DNA of 29,074 nt from contig JASJEI010000296.1 of the NCBI GenBank assembly GCA_030064795.1, forward strand, positions 1 through 29,074, written 5' to 3'. The notes under the pieces were generated by a model. It was given only the letters and a program-made list of their open reading frames with translations, searched no databases and had not been told where the DNA came from. This document shows, piece after piece, positions 1 to 8,771 of this stretch. How positions within the stretch are numbered: position 1 is the stretch's first letter; the number at the start of each line of letters is the position of its first letter. Source of the DNA: Pleurocapsa sp. MO_226.B13. GTDB lineage: Bacteria > Cyanobacteriota > Cyanobacteriia > Cyanobacteriales > Xenococcaceae. The position numbers and the translations under genes are program-made.

Positions 1-1
1 C

Positions 2-1312
2 GAACTAGATAATCGCGGTAACATCGATCGCATTTTAGAATTGAGAAAGGAAAAAGCCCAGATCCTCGGTTTTGCTAACTTTGCCGAATTGAGTTTGGCG
101 CGGAAAATGGCCCCCGATGTTGAAGCGGTACAAAAGCTACAGGAAGAATTGCGAGTTGCCAGTTATGATGCAGCAGTTCAAGAATTTGAAGAGTTAAAAG
201 CCTTTGCAGGACAAGAAGATCTCAAACATTGGGACACCAGCTATTGGGCAGAAAAGCAACGCGAGGCTAAATTTGACTTTAAAGAGGAAGAATTACGCCC
301 TTACTTCTCTTTACCTAGAGTTTTAGACGGATTATTTGGTCTAGCTAACCGTGTTTTTGGGGTGACGATTACCGCAGCCGATGGCAAAGCACCAGTATGG
401 CACGAAGATGTGAGATACTTCCAAATTGCCGATGAAAACGGAGAGGCGATCGCCTATTTTTATTTAGATCCCTATTCTCGTCCTGCCGAAAAACGCGGTG
501 GTGCTTGGATGAATGACTGTATTGGTAGAGCTAAAATCATTGTCGAAGGTAAAGCCCAAACTCGCCTTCCGATCGCCTATCTAACCTGTAACCAAACTCC
601 CCCAGTAGACGATAAACCCAGCTTGATGACCTTTGGGGAAGTAACTACACTCTTCCACGAATTCGGTCACGGTTTACAGCATATGCTGACGACTATCGAC
701 TATGTTGGGGCATCAGGTATTAACAATGTGGAATGGGATGCGGTAGAATTACCAAGTCAGTTTATGGAAAACTGGTGTTACGATCGCCCCACCCTCTTCG
801 GTATGGCAAAACACTATCAAACTGGCGAAACATTACCCGAAGAATACTATCAAAAGCTGGTTGCTGCCAAAAACTATATGAGTGGTTCGGCGATGCTACG
901 TCAGCTACACTTTGGGATGTTGGATATGGAACTCCATTCTAATTATCAACCAGACAGCGAAGAAACTCCTAACGATGTCCGCGATCGCTTGGCAAAAACC
1001 ACTAGCGTTTTGCAACCCCTTCCCGAAGATAATTTCCTCTGTGCTTTTGGACATATCTTTGCCGGGGGATATGCAGCAGGATATTACAGTTATAAATGGG
1101 CAGAAGTTTTAAGTGCAGATGCGTTTGCAGCTTTTGAAGAGGCTGGCTTAGGAGACGAGGAAGCAGTTAAATCTGTGGGTAAACGCTTTAAAGAGACAGT
1201 GCTTGCCCTTGGTGGTAGTTTACATCCAATGGAAGTATTCCAGTTATTCCGTGGCAGAGAACCTCAAACCGAACCACTATTAAGACATAGTGGTTTATTA
1301 GCAACTGCTTGA
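2..1312 (+). CDS. prlC: M3 family oligopeptidase (oligopeptidase A-like), 3' part
   Basis: Zinc metallopeptidase of the thimet oligopeptidase/oligopeptidase A family, which degrades short cytoplasmic peptides. The reading frame is open from base 2, so the gene starts outside the window; the TTG at 41 is not the true start. About 436 residues are visible, against roughly 690-700 for a full protein. The catalytic signature is HEFGH, encoded at 656-670 (context TLFHEFGHGLQHML). The third zinc ligand is very likely the Glu in DAVELPSQFMENW, about 25 residues later, the normal spacing in this family. The C-terminal AFGHIFAGGYAAGYYSYKWAEV segment, typical of M3 enzymes, is present, so the visible part looks intact. 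The next gene is on the same strand 200 bp on. The family call is firm; the symbol is by similarity to prlC/opdA. Confidence 0.93.
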   Translation, partial: ELDNRGNIDRILELRKEKAQILGFANFAELSLARKMAPDVEAVQKLQEELRVASYDAAVQEFEELKAFAGQEDLKHWDTSYWAEKQREAKFDFKEEELRPYFSLPRVLDGLFGLANRVFGVTITAADGKAPVWHEDVRYFQIADENGEAIAYFYLDPYSRPAEKRGGAWMNDCIGRAKIIVEGKAQTRLPIAYLTCNQTPPVDDKPSLMTFGEVTTLFHEFGHGLQHMLTTIDYVGASGINNVEWDAVELPSQFMENWCYDRPTLFGMAKHYQTGETLPEEYYQKLVAAKNYMSGSAMLRQLHFGMLDMELHSNYQPDSEETPNDVRDRLAKTTSVLQPLPEDNFLCAFGHIFAGGYAAGYYSYKWAEVLSADAFAAFEEAGLGDEEAVKSVGKRFKETVLALGGSLHPMEVFQLFRGREPQTEPLLRHSGLLATA

Positions 1313-1343
1313 GTAGTTATCTCAAAAAGCTAATAAAAAAAAC

Positions 1344-1433
1344 GAGCAGTGTTGACCCAAGCAATTAGTTATCTTCCCCTAAGTCATGCCCCGTATAGAC
1401 TGGGAAAACAATTATTTTGCCCTGACACTGCTC
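1344..1433. repeat. Small inverted-repeat element (possible MITE remnant)
   Basis: Perfect 9-bp arms, GAGCAGTGT at 1344-1352 and ACACTGCTC at 1425-1433, enclose 72 bp between the peptidase and histidine kinase genes. The size and terminal arms suggest a tiny non-autonomous element. No target-site duplication is seen at the edges and there is no T-run to make it a terminator, so its nature is open. Confidence 0.35.
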
Positions 1434-1512
1434 ATTTACAATTACGAATTATGAATTATTAATTCTTATTTGCTGCCTCTGGTTGCCTTCAATTTGAACT
1501 TAATCCCCTCCA

Positions 1513-2784
1513 ATGGCTAAAATCTGGCATAAACATCCTTTCCGACTGCTTCTATACCTAGAATGGGTACTGTTCGGAATTGCTTTGCTTGCAGCCTTGG
1601 GTGGTTTGATTCCCCATCCTCGTCCTTACTGGATTGCTCATCCAGTTTGGGCTAGTTTATTGGGAATTGTCTGTATTGCTATATTGGGCGTAATGGGTTT
1701 GAGACTACCCTCCAACTCCAGATTAATTCAGCAAGTTTATCTTGTCAGCGGATTTATTCTCAGTTGGAGTGCAACTTTACTCGTCAGAAACGGAGAAAGA
1801 ATTTTTCCGATTTTACTTTTGGTAGTAGCAATTCGCGCCTGTTTATTGTTTGCTTGGCATGGCAGAATTTTGGTCGCTATTTTGGCTTATATTTCTTATC
1901 TAAGCGTACAAATTATGTCTTGGATGAGAATTAGTTTTTGGGGTTTGTCCCTGGGTAGACCATTACCTCGCGTTCTCAGACGTTTACCACCAGATGAATT
2001 ACGTCGAGTTGTGTTTGGTTTGGCTTTTAATTCTGGATTGCTGTTTGCTTTTGTCTTAGTGTTTGTTCTGTTATTGGTTGGTGCGGTATTAGCCGAACAT
2101 GAAAGTAGAACCAAGTTATTTCAAGCTAATCGTCGTCTGCGAGAATACGCCCTGAAAATTGAAAATCAAGCCACTCTCCAAGAAAGAAATCGCATCGCCA
2201 GAGAAATACACGATTCTGTCGGACATTATTTAACCGCTCAAAGTATTCAGTTGGAAAATACCTCGGTGTTTTTAACCCAAGATCCAACCAAAGCTGCTAA
2301 TCATCTTGCCAAAGCCAGACAGTTAGGCAAAGACGCACTCTTCAATATTCGCGCTTCGGTAGCCACCCTGAGAAACAACCCGATCCAAAATCAACCCCTC
2401 AAGACAACCATCGAAAAATTAATCCAAGAGTTTCAGTCTAATACTAAAATTGCGATCGCTCCTAAAATCGATCTCACCTCTAAGTTACCCGTCGAAATCA
2501 ACACTGCTATCTACCGCATCGTTCAAGAAGCACTGACTAACATTACCAAACATAGTCAAGCAACTAAAGTTGACCTGTATTTACAAGAAACAACAGACCA
2601 AATTCTGCTTTCAATCCGCGATAATGGTTGTGGTTTTAACCAGAATGACAATACTACTGGTTTTGGTTTGCAAGGCATGGAAGAGCGTACCAAAGCTTTA
2701 CAAGGAGATTTTGCGATCGCTACTAAACTAGGTCAAGGATCTCAGATCGAAATTACAATTCCTTTATCTGTTGTTGATGCTTGA
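1513..2784 (+). CDS. Membrane sensor histidine kinase, NarL/DesK class (HisKA_3)
   Basis: Sensor kinase of 423 residues. The first ~195 residues are strongly hydrophobic, with about five to six predicted membrane spans and short polar loops, and no recognisable extracytoplasmic sensor domain. A short coiled-coil linker follows (AEHESRTKLFQANRRLREYALKIENQ). The dimerisation/phosphoacceptor segment reads ERNRIAREIHDSVGHYL, with His233 as the likely phosphorylated residue. The ATPase domain shows an N box (IVQEALTNITKHS) and G boxes (IRDNGCGF, GFGLQGMEER). This organisation is that of the DesK/LiaS/NreB type of kinase, which pairs with LuxR-type regulators, and one follows immediately. The stimulus is unknown; a kinase with so little outside the membrane often senses the membrane itself, but that is only analogy. 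ATG start. Confidence 0.9.
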   Translation: MAKIWHKHPFRLLLYLEWVLFGIALLAALGGLIPHPRPYWIAHPVWASLLGIVCIAILGVMGLRLPSNSRLIQQVYLVSGFILSWSATLLVRNGERIFPILLLVVAIRACLLFAWHGRILVAILAYISYLSVQIMSWMRISFWGLSLGRPLPRVLRRLPPDELRRVVFGLAFNSGLLFAFVLVFVLLLVGAVLAEHESRTKLFQANRRLREYALKIENQATLQERNRIAREIHDSVGHYLTAQSIQLENTSVFLTQDPTKAANHLAKARQLGKDALFNIRASVATLRNNPIQNQPLKTTIEKLIQEFQSNTKIAIAPKIDLTSKLPVEINTAIYRIVQEALTNITKHSQATKVDLYLQETTDQILLSIRDNGCGFNQNDNTTGFGLQGMEERTKALQGDFAIATKLGQGSQIEITIPLSVVDA

Positions 2785-2800
2785 ATTACTAATTTTAACT

Positions 2801-3436
2801 ATGATTCGCGTTTTATTGGTAGACGATCAAAGTATTGTTCGCGAAGGGTTATCCAGCCTCTTGCAAACTCAAAGCGATCTGGAAATTGTCGGGGAAGCAG
2901 AAAACGGTAAACTAGCAGTAGAGCGATCGCTTTCTCTCCAACCCGATGTAGTCTTGATGGATATCCGAATGCCAATTATGGACGGCGTAGCTGCAACTCG
3001 GATACTGCAAGAACAAGCACCAGAAATTAAAATCTTGGTTTTAACTACTTTTGATGATGATGAGTATGTTACCCAAGCCATAGCTGCTGGCGCGCAAGGA
3101 TACTTACTCAAAGATACCCCCTCAGCAGAATTAGCCCAGGCAATTCGATTGGTTAATAAAGGCTATAGTCAGATGGGGCCTGGTATCTTAGCTAAAATAA
3201 TGCATCAACCTCAGACTCCCACACCTGAAACCCTCCCCCCAGAATTAGCTCAACTAACCTCTAGAGAAACAGAAGTACTAAAATTAATTGCTACGGGTCA
3301 TAGTAATAAAGAAATTGCTGCCCAACTATACATTAGCGAGCGTACGGTCAAAAACCACGTCAATAGTATCTTACGCTCTTTAGATCTGCGCGATCGCACC
3401 CAGGCCGCTATTTTTGCTCTTAAGTATTTCAGTTAG
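2801..3436 (+). CDS. NarL/LuxR-family response regulator
   Basis: Two-domain DNA-binding regulator of 211 residues. The receiver domain has the acidic pair Asp8/Asp9, phosphoacceptor Asp54 (VVLMDIRMP), Thr82 and Lys104 (LLKD), so it should be phosphorylatable. After a proline-rich linker (TPTPETLPP) comes a LuxR helix-turn-helix (LTSRETEVLKLIATGHSNKEIA, then SERTVKNHV). I chose ATG 2801, which gives the canonical MIRVLLVDDQ N-terminus 16 nt after the kinase stop. A TTG at 2771 or ATG at 2777 in the same frame would overlap the kinase and add a non-canonical hydrophobic leader. It is almost certainly the partner of the preceding kinase in one transcript. Targets cannot be read from the sequence. 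Confidence 0.92.
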   Translation: MIRVLLVDDQSIVREGLSSLLQTQSDLEIVGEAENGKLAVERSLSLQPDVVLMDIRMPIMDGVAATRILQEQAPEIKILVLTTFDDDEYVTQAIAAGAQGYLLKDTPSAELAQAIRLVNKGYSQMGPGILAKIMHQPQTPTPETLPPELAQLTSRETEVLKLIATGHSNKEIAAQLYISERTVKNHVNSILRSLDLRDRTQAAIFALKYFS

Positions 3437-3535
3437 ATTACGCTGTTAATATCTTCTATCTCTTTCTAAATCTCTAATCACCTTCTCGTGATACCAACGA
3501 TAACTTTTACCAGGATTATTCTTACAACAATTCTC

Positions 3536-3712
3536 TATAAAAATGCACTCTTTTAAAATTTAACCTCTTTGCACCCAATGCGACGGGCGTAAACGTCTTT
3601 GCGCGGACAATTTAAACTTTTGAGGAGACCTCAAAAGCCATGTCCTTGCCTTTGCGTGAGATCTAAACTCAAAATATTAAGTGCAACCTTAAAGAGAAAT
3701 GATATTACGAGC
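3536..3712 (+). repeat. Dispersed repeat, copy A (inverse copy at 7103-7200)
   Basis: Two blocks match the reverse complement of 7103-7200. The left block is around TGCACTCTTTT...TTTAACCTC (about 3544-3567); the right block is around CTTTGCGTGAGATCTAAACTC...AAAGAGAAATG (3650-3711). Copy A has about 70 bp extra between the blocks, including a 9-bp hairpin CTTTTGAGG-AGA-CCTCAAAAG at 3617-3637, as if a second small element had inserted. Repeats containing CTTTGCGTGAG-like strings are commonly scattered in cyanobacterial genomes. Confidence 0.7.
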
Positions 3713-4043
3713 ATTTCTTAGTAATCTTAGTAAAGCTCTTAGAAGCGATCGCCCAGGTGAGAGGGGAAAAAATTAAATAATGTAGTCTGGGTAATGCCCA
3801 CGTTACTAAGGGCAATACCACTAGTCTGGACGTGCTAGTAGTATGGTAGCAAATCTTTAGAAATATTGATATTTGAGTCTTAATCTCGAAAAAATTAATT
3901 CTTCTTTACTAAAAAATTCTCGGTTCTCAAATTTTCAGCCTAATTAACCCCAGACTGGCTAATTTAGGGAAAACTCAAGGAAGCTAGGGGTAAAGTTTTG
4001 TTCTTATTTTCAACTATACCCAGTCTAGTTAAAAACTCTCAAA

Positions 4044-4059
4044 GTTTTGATATCAAAAC
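4044..4059. promoter_or_regulatory. 16-bp perfect palindrome upstream of chlL
   Basis: GTTTTGAT at 4044-4051 is followed directly by its reverse complement ATCAAAAC at 4052-4059, about 340 bp before the chlL start. It sits in the long leader/promoter region and is a reasonable candidate operator. No specific regulator can be named: it is not an NtcA or FNR box, because those need spacing between the half-sites. Confidence 0.35.
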
Positions 4060-4400
4060 GTTTTATGACTTTGCACCCCGACTTTTTTGATGCTGAACAG
4101 ATAGGAAAATAATTAAATCTTAGATCGACCCTAGGTATTATTTGTCTTTTGTTTATATTTAATATAAATAAAAACACAAACTAATATAAAACAGCTTATA
4201 CAATTTTCAGATATCTCTAGAGTCGATAGAAAACTTCTAATTCTTTCAAACACGTTAAAACTTTAAATAACATTCGTTTCAAGATATAAAGTAGCTTTGT
4301 TTTTGGGGTTAGTTAGCCGATAATGCAGACATAGACGAAAAAAAATACGTCATCATTCTTATCAGATAAATTCTTAAATTTAACAGCAGGGGAAAACAAC

Positions 4401-5267
4401 GTGGGACAAATAAGATTAGCAGTTTACGGTAAAGGCGGAATCGGTAAATCTACAACTAGCTGTAACATTTCCGCAGCCTTAGCCAAAAGAGGCAAAAAAG
4501 TATTGCAAATTGGCTGCGATCCCAAACACGACAGTACCTTCACCCTCACGGGGTTTCTCATTCCAACAATCATCGATACGCTACAAGAAAAAGACTTCCA
4601 CTACGAAGATATTTGGCCCGAAGATGTCATCTATGAAGGCTATGGTGGCGTACATTGTGTAGAGGCGGGTGGCCCTCCTGCGGGTGCTGGTTGCGGTGGC
4701 TATGTGGTAGGAGAAACCGTCAAGCTACTCAAAGAATTAAATGCTTTTGATGAATACGATGTCATCTTATTTGATGTTTTGGGCGATGTCGTCTGTGGTG
4801 GTTTTGCTGCACCTCTCAACTATGCGGACTACTGTATGATTGTCACCGACAATGGTTTTGATGCTTTGTTTGCAGCCAACCGTATTGCAGCCTCCGTGAG
4901 AGAAAAAGCTCGTACCCATTCTCTACGCCTAGCGGGTTTAATTGGCAATAGAACTTCCAAACGGGACTTAATTGATAAATACATCGAACACGTACCGATG
5001 CCCGTTTTAGAGATCCTACCGCTAATCGAAGACATCAGAGTATCCCGTGTTAAAGGTAAAACTCTCTTTGAAATGGCAGACAGCGATCCTTCCCTAGCTT
5101 TTGTCTGTGACTACTATCTCAATATTGCCGATCAGATTTTAGCTGCACCAGAAGGAGTTGTACCTAACGAAGCTCAAGACAGAGACTTATTCTCCTTACT
5201 CTCTGACTACTATCTCAATCCCCCCGCAGGTAAGCAAGAAGACGAATTGGATTTAATGATGGTTTAG
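4401..5267 (+). CDS. chlL: Light-independent protochlorophyllide reductase iron-sulfur ATP-binding protein ChlL
   Basis: ChlL is the NifH-like component of dark-operative protochlorophyllide oxidoreductase (DPOR). As a homodimer it hydrolyses ATP and passes electrons from ferredoxin to the ChlN-ChlB catalytic component, letting the cell make chlorophyll without light. The 288-residue protein has a P-loop at residues 10-18 (GKGGIGKST) and the two cysteines that should bridge the shared 4Fe-4S cluster, Cys98 (GAGCGG) and Cys132 (VVCGG). The start is GTG 4401, preceded by the purine-rich CAGGGGAAAACAAC; most homologues begin [10 protein letters not shown], so MGQIR is a slightly longer N-terminus. 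chlN lies 190 bp downstream on the same strand, separated by a palindromic repeat. chlB is not in the window. Confidence 0.98.
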   Translation: MGQIRLAVYGKGGIGKSTTSCNISAALAKRGKKVLQIGCDPKHDSTFTLTGFLIPTIIDTLQEKDFHYEDIWPEDVIYEGYGGVHCVEAGGPPAGAGCGGYVVGETVKLLKELNAFDEYDVILFDVLGDVVCGGFAAPLNYADYCMIVTDNGFDALFAANRIAASVREKARTHSLRLAGLIGNRTSKRDLIDKYIEHVPMPVLEILPLIEDIRVSRVKGKTLFEMADSDPSLAFVCDYYLNIADQILAAPEGVVPNEAQDRDLFSLLSDYYLNPPAGKQEDELDLMMV

Positions 5268-5271
5268 TTCA

Positions 5272-5373
5272 GTAGGGGCGATTCGCGCGAAGCGTCTATC
5301 ACGGATACCGCGATGCGCAGCGAGTCATGCGCGGGCTTCGCATAAAGCGAGTCCTTTAGGGAATCGCCCTTAC
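5272..5373. repeat. GC-rich palindromic repeat between chlL and chlN
   Basis: A 102-bp island, much richer in GC than its surroundings. Its ends are near-perfect inverted repeats (GTAGGGGCGATTC at 5272-5284 against GAATCGCCCTTAC at 5361-5373), and inside them is a second pair, GCGAAGC and GCTTCGC. It looks like a member of the small intergenic palindromic repeats common in cyanobacteria. It would fold into a long hairpin in a chlL-chlN transcript and could affect processing or read-through. Confidence 0.65.
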
Positions 5374-5382
5374 AAGAGTTAA

Positions 5383-6861
<1,479 letters not shown>

Positions 6862-7197
6862 TTACTTACAATTTAATTGTAATTGAATGGCGATCGCTTT
6901 TGAAGATTAAGGCGATCGTTTTTCTCGATCGAGATCGGCTTGAAATAATTAGTATCAAATACGAATATGCAAGCAGAATAAAATCAACTAAATATAAAAA
7001 ATATTAAGCTTATCTTGTCAAAATAAACAGTTAAATAAGCTCTACTAAAGAGTGTCTAAAATTTAGTTTTTTTGGCTTTACTAATGCACGAAATATTTTA
7101 TACCATTTCTCTTTGAAGTTGCACTTTATATTTTGAGTTTAGATCTCACGCAAAGACACAAAGACACGAAGAAGTTAAATCTGAAAAGAGTGCATTG
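6862..7197. other. AT-rich spacer after chlN
   Basis: This 336-bp gap holds the probable chlN terminator at its start and copy B of the dispersed repeat at its end. Between them I see only AT-rich sequence without a supported gene. Confidence 0.6.
6891..6923 (+). terminator. Probable intrinsic terminator after chlN
   Basis: CGATCGC at 6891-6897 pairs with GCGATCG at 6912-6918 across a 14-nt loop, followed at once by TTTTTCTC. The stem is built from two HIP1-like sequences. It lies about 30 bp after the chlN stop. Confidence 0.55.
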
Positions 7198-7200
7198 TTA
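7103..7200 (-). repeat. Dispersed repeat, copy B (inverse of 3536-3712)
   Basis: Read on the minus strand, this segment matches both blocks of copy A, but joined without the ~70-bp internal segment. The strongest stretch surrounds CTTTGCGTGAGATCTAAACTC. Just inside it are tandem TTTGTGTC/TTCGTGTC units. It abuts the 3' end of the broken GIY-YIG gene, whose frame runs into a stop at the repeat edge. Confidence 0.7.
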
Positions 7201-7641
7201 TAGGGAGTTGGTATTTTCGATCTTTCGATCTTTTACTTCTCTTCGGGGTGGTTCGATACCTAAAATAAAAGCGAAATCAGAAATTATATTAATTGTTTCT
7301 CTAAGTAAAGTTTCTGTTGGACGAACCTTTTTACTTTTAACTGGACTATTATTTAAATGTGGATTTTATTTTCTTATCTGCTGCTTTTCTCTTCGATCTA
7401 GTTGAGATGAATTAACTGGTTCGTAAAAAATATTGAATAACTTATGTCTTAGCTGTTTTAATTGATAAATTCGATGATGAGACTTTCCTTGCCAACGTTT
7501 ATGAAGATTTTTAGCTTTTCCTATGTACCAAATTACTTTATTCTCATCGACTACATAGTATATTCCTGAATATTCTGGTAATAATTCTTTGGTTTCTAAA
7601 CTTGTACTGGAAAAATTTAAAATTTCCGAATCTGCGAGCAA
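7198..7641 (-). pseudogene. GIY-YIG nuclease-family gene, broken by an in-frame stop
   Basis: The N-terminal part reads SGIYYVVDENKVIWYIGKAK, the GIY...YIG core of this endonuclease superfamily, followed by a short helix with Arg (KNLHKRW). A TAA at 7366-7368 ends the frame after EKQQIRK. Translation continued past that stop in the same frame gives NPHLNNSPVKSKKVRPTE and then LLRETINIISDFAFILGIE. The first of these is what follows the conserved Tyr in the family's E..I..Y-N-P-x-L-N motif. The stop therefore replaces that Tyr codon (TAT/TAC to TAA). The frame ends for good at 7198, at the edge of repeat copy B, so the 3' end may also be lost. The start is TTG 7641 after a good GGAG/AGGA site. 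The first 91 residues could still be made, but a working enzyme is unlikely. Confidence 0.8.
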
Positions 7642-8085
7642 CTTATCCTACTCCTATAAACTTTAATTTGCTTAGTTTATTTTTTCATATTTTATCCAAT
7701 AAAATAAGCTAGAATATTAAGCTGTTTATTTAATAGTCGTATCATCTACAAAACTATTTTTAAAGTTCCCGCCGATACCTGACTGCCTGACACAAGTACC
7801 TCAAAGCTTTGCCCTGTATAGATTTTGTTTTTTTACTTAAAGGTTATTTTCGGATAATGCGATCGCTTGAAAACATCGATATACCGTACTTGAAAAATCT
7901 AATTTTTACGAAAATACAGGGATTGACATAGATGTGTCAGGCAGTCAGCGCCGATACTATAGTAGTTTCTAACTTTTCCTACTAAAGATCCACAATTGAA
8001 GTTTCAGTAAACAAGCTCAGAGACTCGTGGCTAAGTTTTAGCTACAGAGCTAGCAAAAGCCCCCCAAAATCGTTCTTAGAGTAGT
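7642..8085. other. Spacer holding a MITE-like element
   Basis: 444 bp between the GIY-YIG pseudogene and the acyltransferase gene, both on the minus strand. Its main content is the element at 7779-7948. The remaining ~270 bp are AT-rich, and I see no gene, tRNA or clear terminator in them. Confidence 0.6.
7779..7948. mobile_element. MITE-like element, 170 bp, with 16-bp TIRs and 9-bp target duplication
   Basis: The left end CTGACTGCCTGACACA (7779-7794) is repeated exactly, inverted, at the right end (7933-7948). A shared CCCTGTAT motif lies further in on both ends. The 9-bp sequence CGCCGATAC occurs directly outside both ends (7770-7778 and 7949-7957), as expected for a target-site duplication. 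The inside is AT-rich and has no open frame, so it must have been moved by a transposase encoded elsewhere. The IS family cannot be assigned without a search. Perfect ends and duplication point to a recent insertion. Confidence 0.85.
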
Positions 8086-8727
8086 TTACCTGCCCATGTC
8101 GTGCAGAGAATTAATTACACTGGCGCATCTTTCGGTTACAGCTTGTAAATCGGCTTTTTGACTAGAAGCAGGAGGTGCGATCGCCTTACCGATACGAACC
8201 GTCAGAGGGACTGGTTGGGGAAAAGAAGAACCCTTGACGAGTATTTTTTCGGTTCCCCAAAGACTAATCGGTAAAAGAGGTACTTGGGATTTGGCAGCAA
8301 TCCAGGCTGCACCGAGTTTAGGTGCGGTAATTCTAGCATCAGCAGAACGAGTACCCTGTAAAAAAACCGCAGCCACCCACCCTGATTCAATCGCTTGCAT
8401 CGCAGCACGCAACGCAGCGCGATCGCCTTGACTGCGTTTGACGGGATATGCTCCATAAAGTTGAATTGCCTGTTTAAATACAGGAACTCGAAACAACTCC
8501 TCTTTTGCCATAAAAGCTACGGGACGACGAACGCAGTTAGACAAAATTGGCGGATCGAAATAACTAGCATGATTGCTGACAGCAATTACCCCCCCCGATT
8601 GGGGTACATTTTCTGCCCCATAAATTTTGACTCGAAAATAAGTATGTAACAGAGGGCTAACAACCGACCATTTCAACAGATAATACAATGTCAAACTTAC
8701 CAGTGGCTCTCGTTTTTTTTCCACCAA
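8086..8727 (-). CDS. plsC: 1-acyl-sn-glycerol-3-phosphate acyltransferase (PlsC-like)
   Basis: Membrane-associated acyltransferase of 213 residues that should transfer an acyl group to lysophosphatidic acid to make phosphatidic acid. Block I is NHASYFD (N52-H53 to D58), the catalytic HX4D motif. Block III reads FLQGTRS (124-127 QGTR), where the classic form is EGTR, a conservative change from Glu to Gln. Block IV is LLPISLWGTEK. The N-terminus is partly hydrophobic (SLTLYYLLKWSVVSPLL). The start is TTG 8727 or the GTG at 8724; no ATG is available because in-frame stops lie just upstream. The TPR gene ends 44 bp upstream on the same strand, so the two are probably co-transcribed. Cyanobacteria carry several PlsC-type proteins, so the exact acyl preference is unknown. 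Confidence 0.88.
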   Translation of the reverse strand: MVEKKREPLVSLTLYYLLKWSVVSPLLHTYFRVKIYGAENVPQSGGVIAVSNHASYFDPPILSNCVRRPVAFMAKEELFRVPVFKQAIQLYGAYPVKRSQGDRAALRAAMQAIESGWVAAVFLQGTRSADARITAPKLGAAWIAAKSQVPLLPISLWGTEKILVKGSSFPQPVPLTVRIGKAIAPPASSQKADLQAVTERCASVINSLHDMGR

Positions 8728-8771
8728 CCTATCTCGATTAAAACTCCTTAATTACTATATCTTTAAGTGGT

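Larger units (their letters stand above)
3437..4400. other. Long AT-rich spacer upstream of chlL
   Basis: This 964-bp region has no convincing intact gene. It holds a possible minus-strand coding remnant (about 3446-3541), copy A of a dispersed repeat (about 3536-3712), a region of imperfect hairpins (3789-3839), and several small palindromes nearer chlL: a 16-bp perfect palindrome at 4044-4059 and 8-bp arms TTTATATT/AATATAAA around 4160. The last ~350 bp before chlL are very AT-rich and probably hold its promoter and operators. Confidence 0.6.

Noticed and set aside
41..43. TTG at 41 as the peptidase start
   Set aside because: The frame is open to base 2 with family-like sequence, so the gene simply begins outside the window.
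2771..2800. Earlier TTG/ATG starts for the response regulator
   Set aside because: They add a hydrophobic leader absent from the family; ATG 2801 gives the canonical receiver N-terminus.
7133..7405. Plus-strand open frame of 90 codons over repeat copy B and the GIY-YIG pseudogene
   Set aside because: It starts inside the dispersed repeat and runs antisense to recognisable GIY-YIG coding sequence; the translation has no protein-like pattern.
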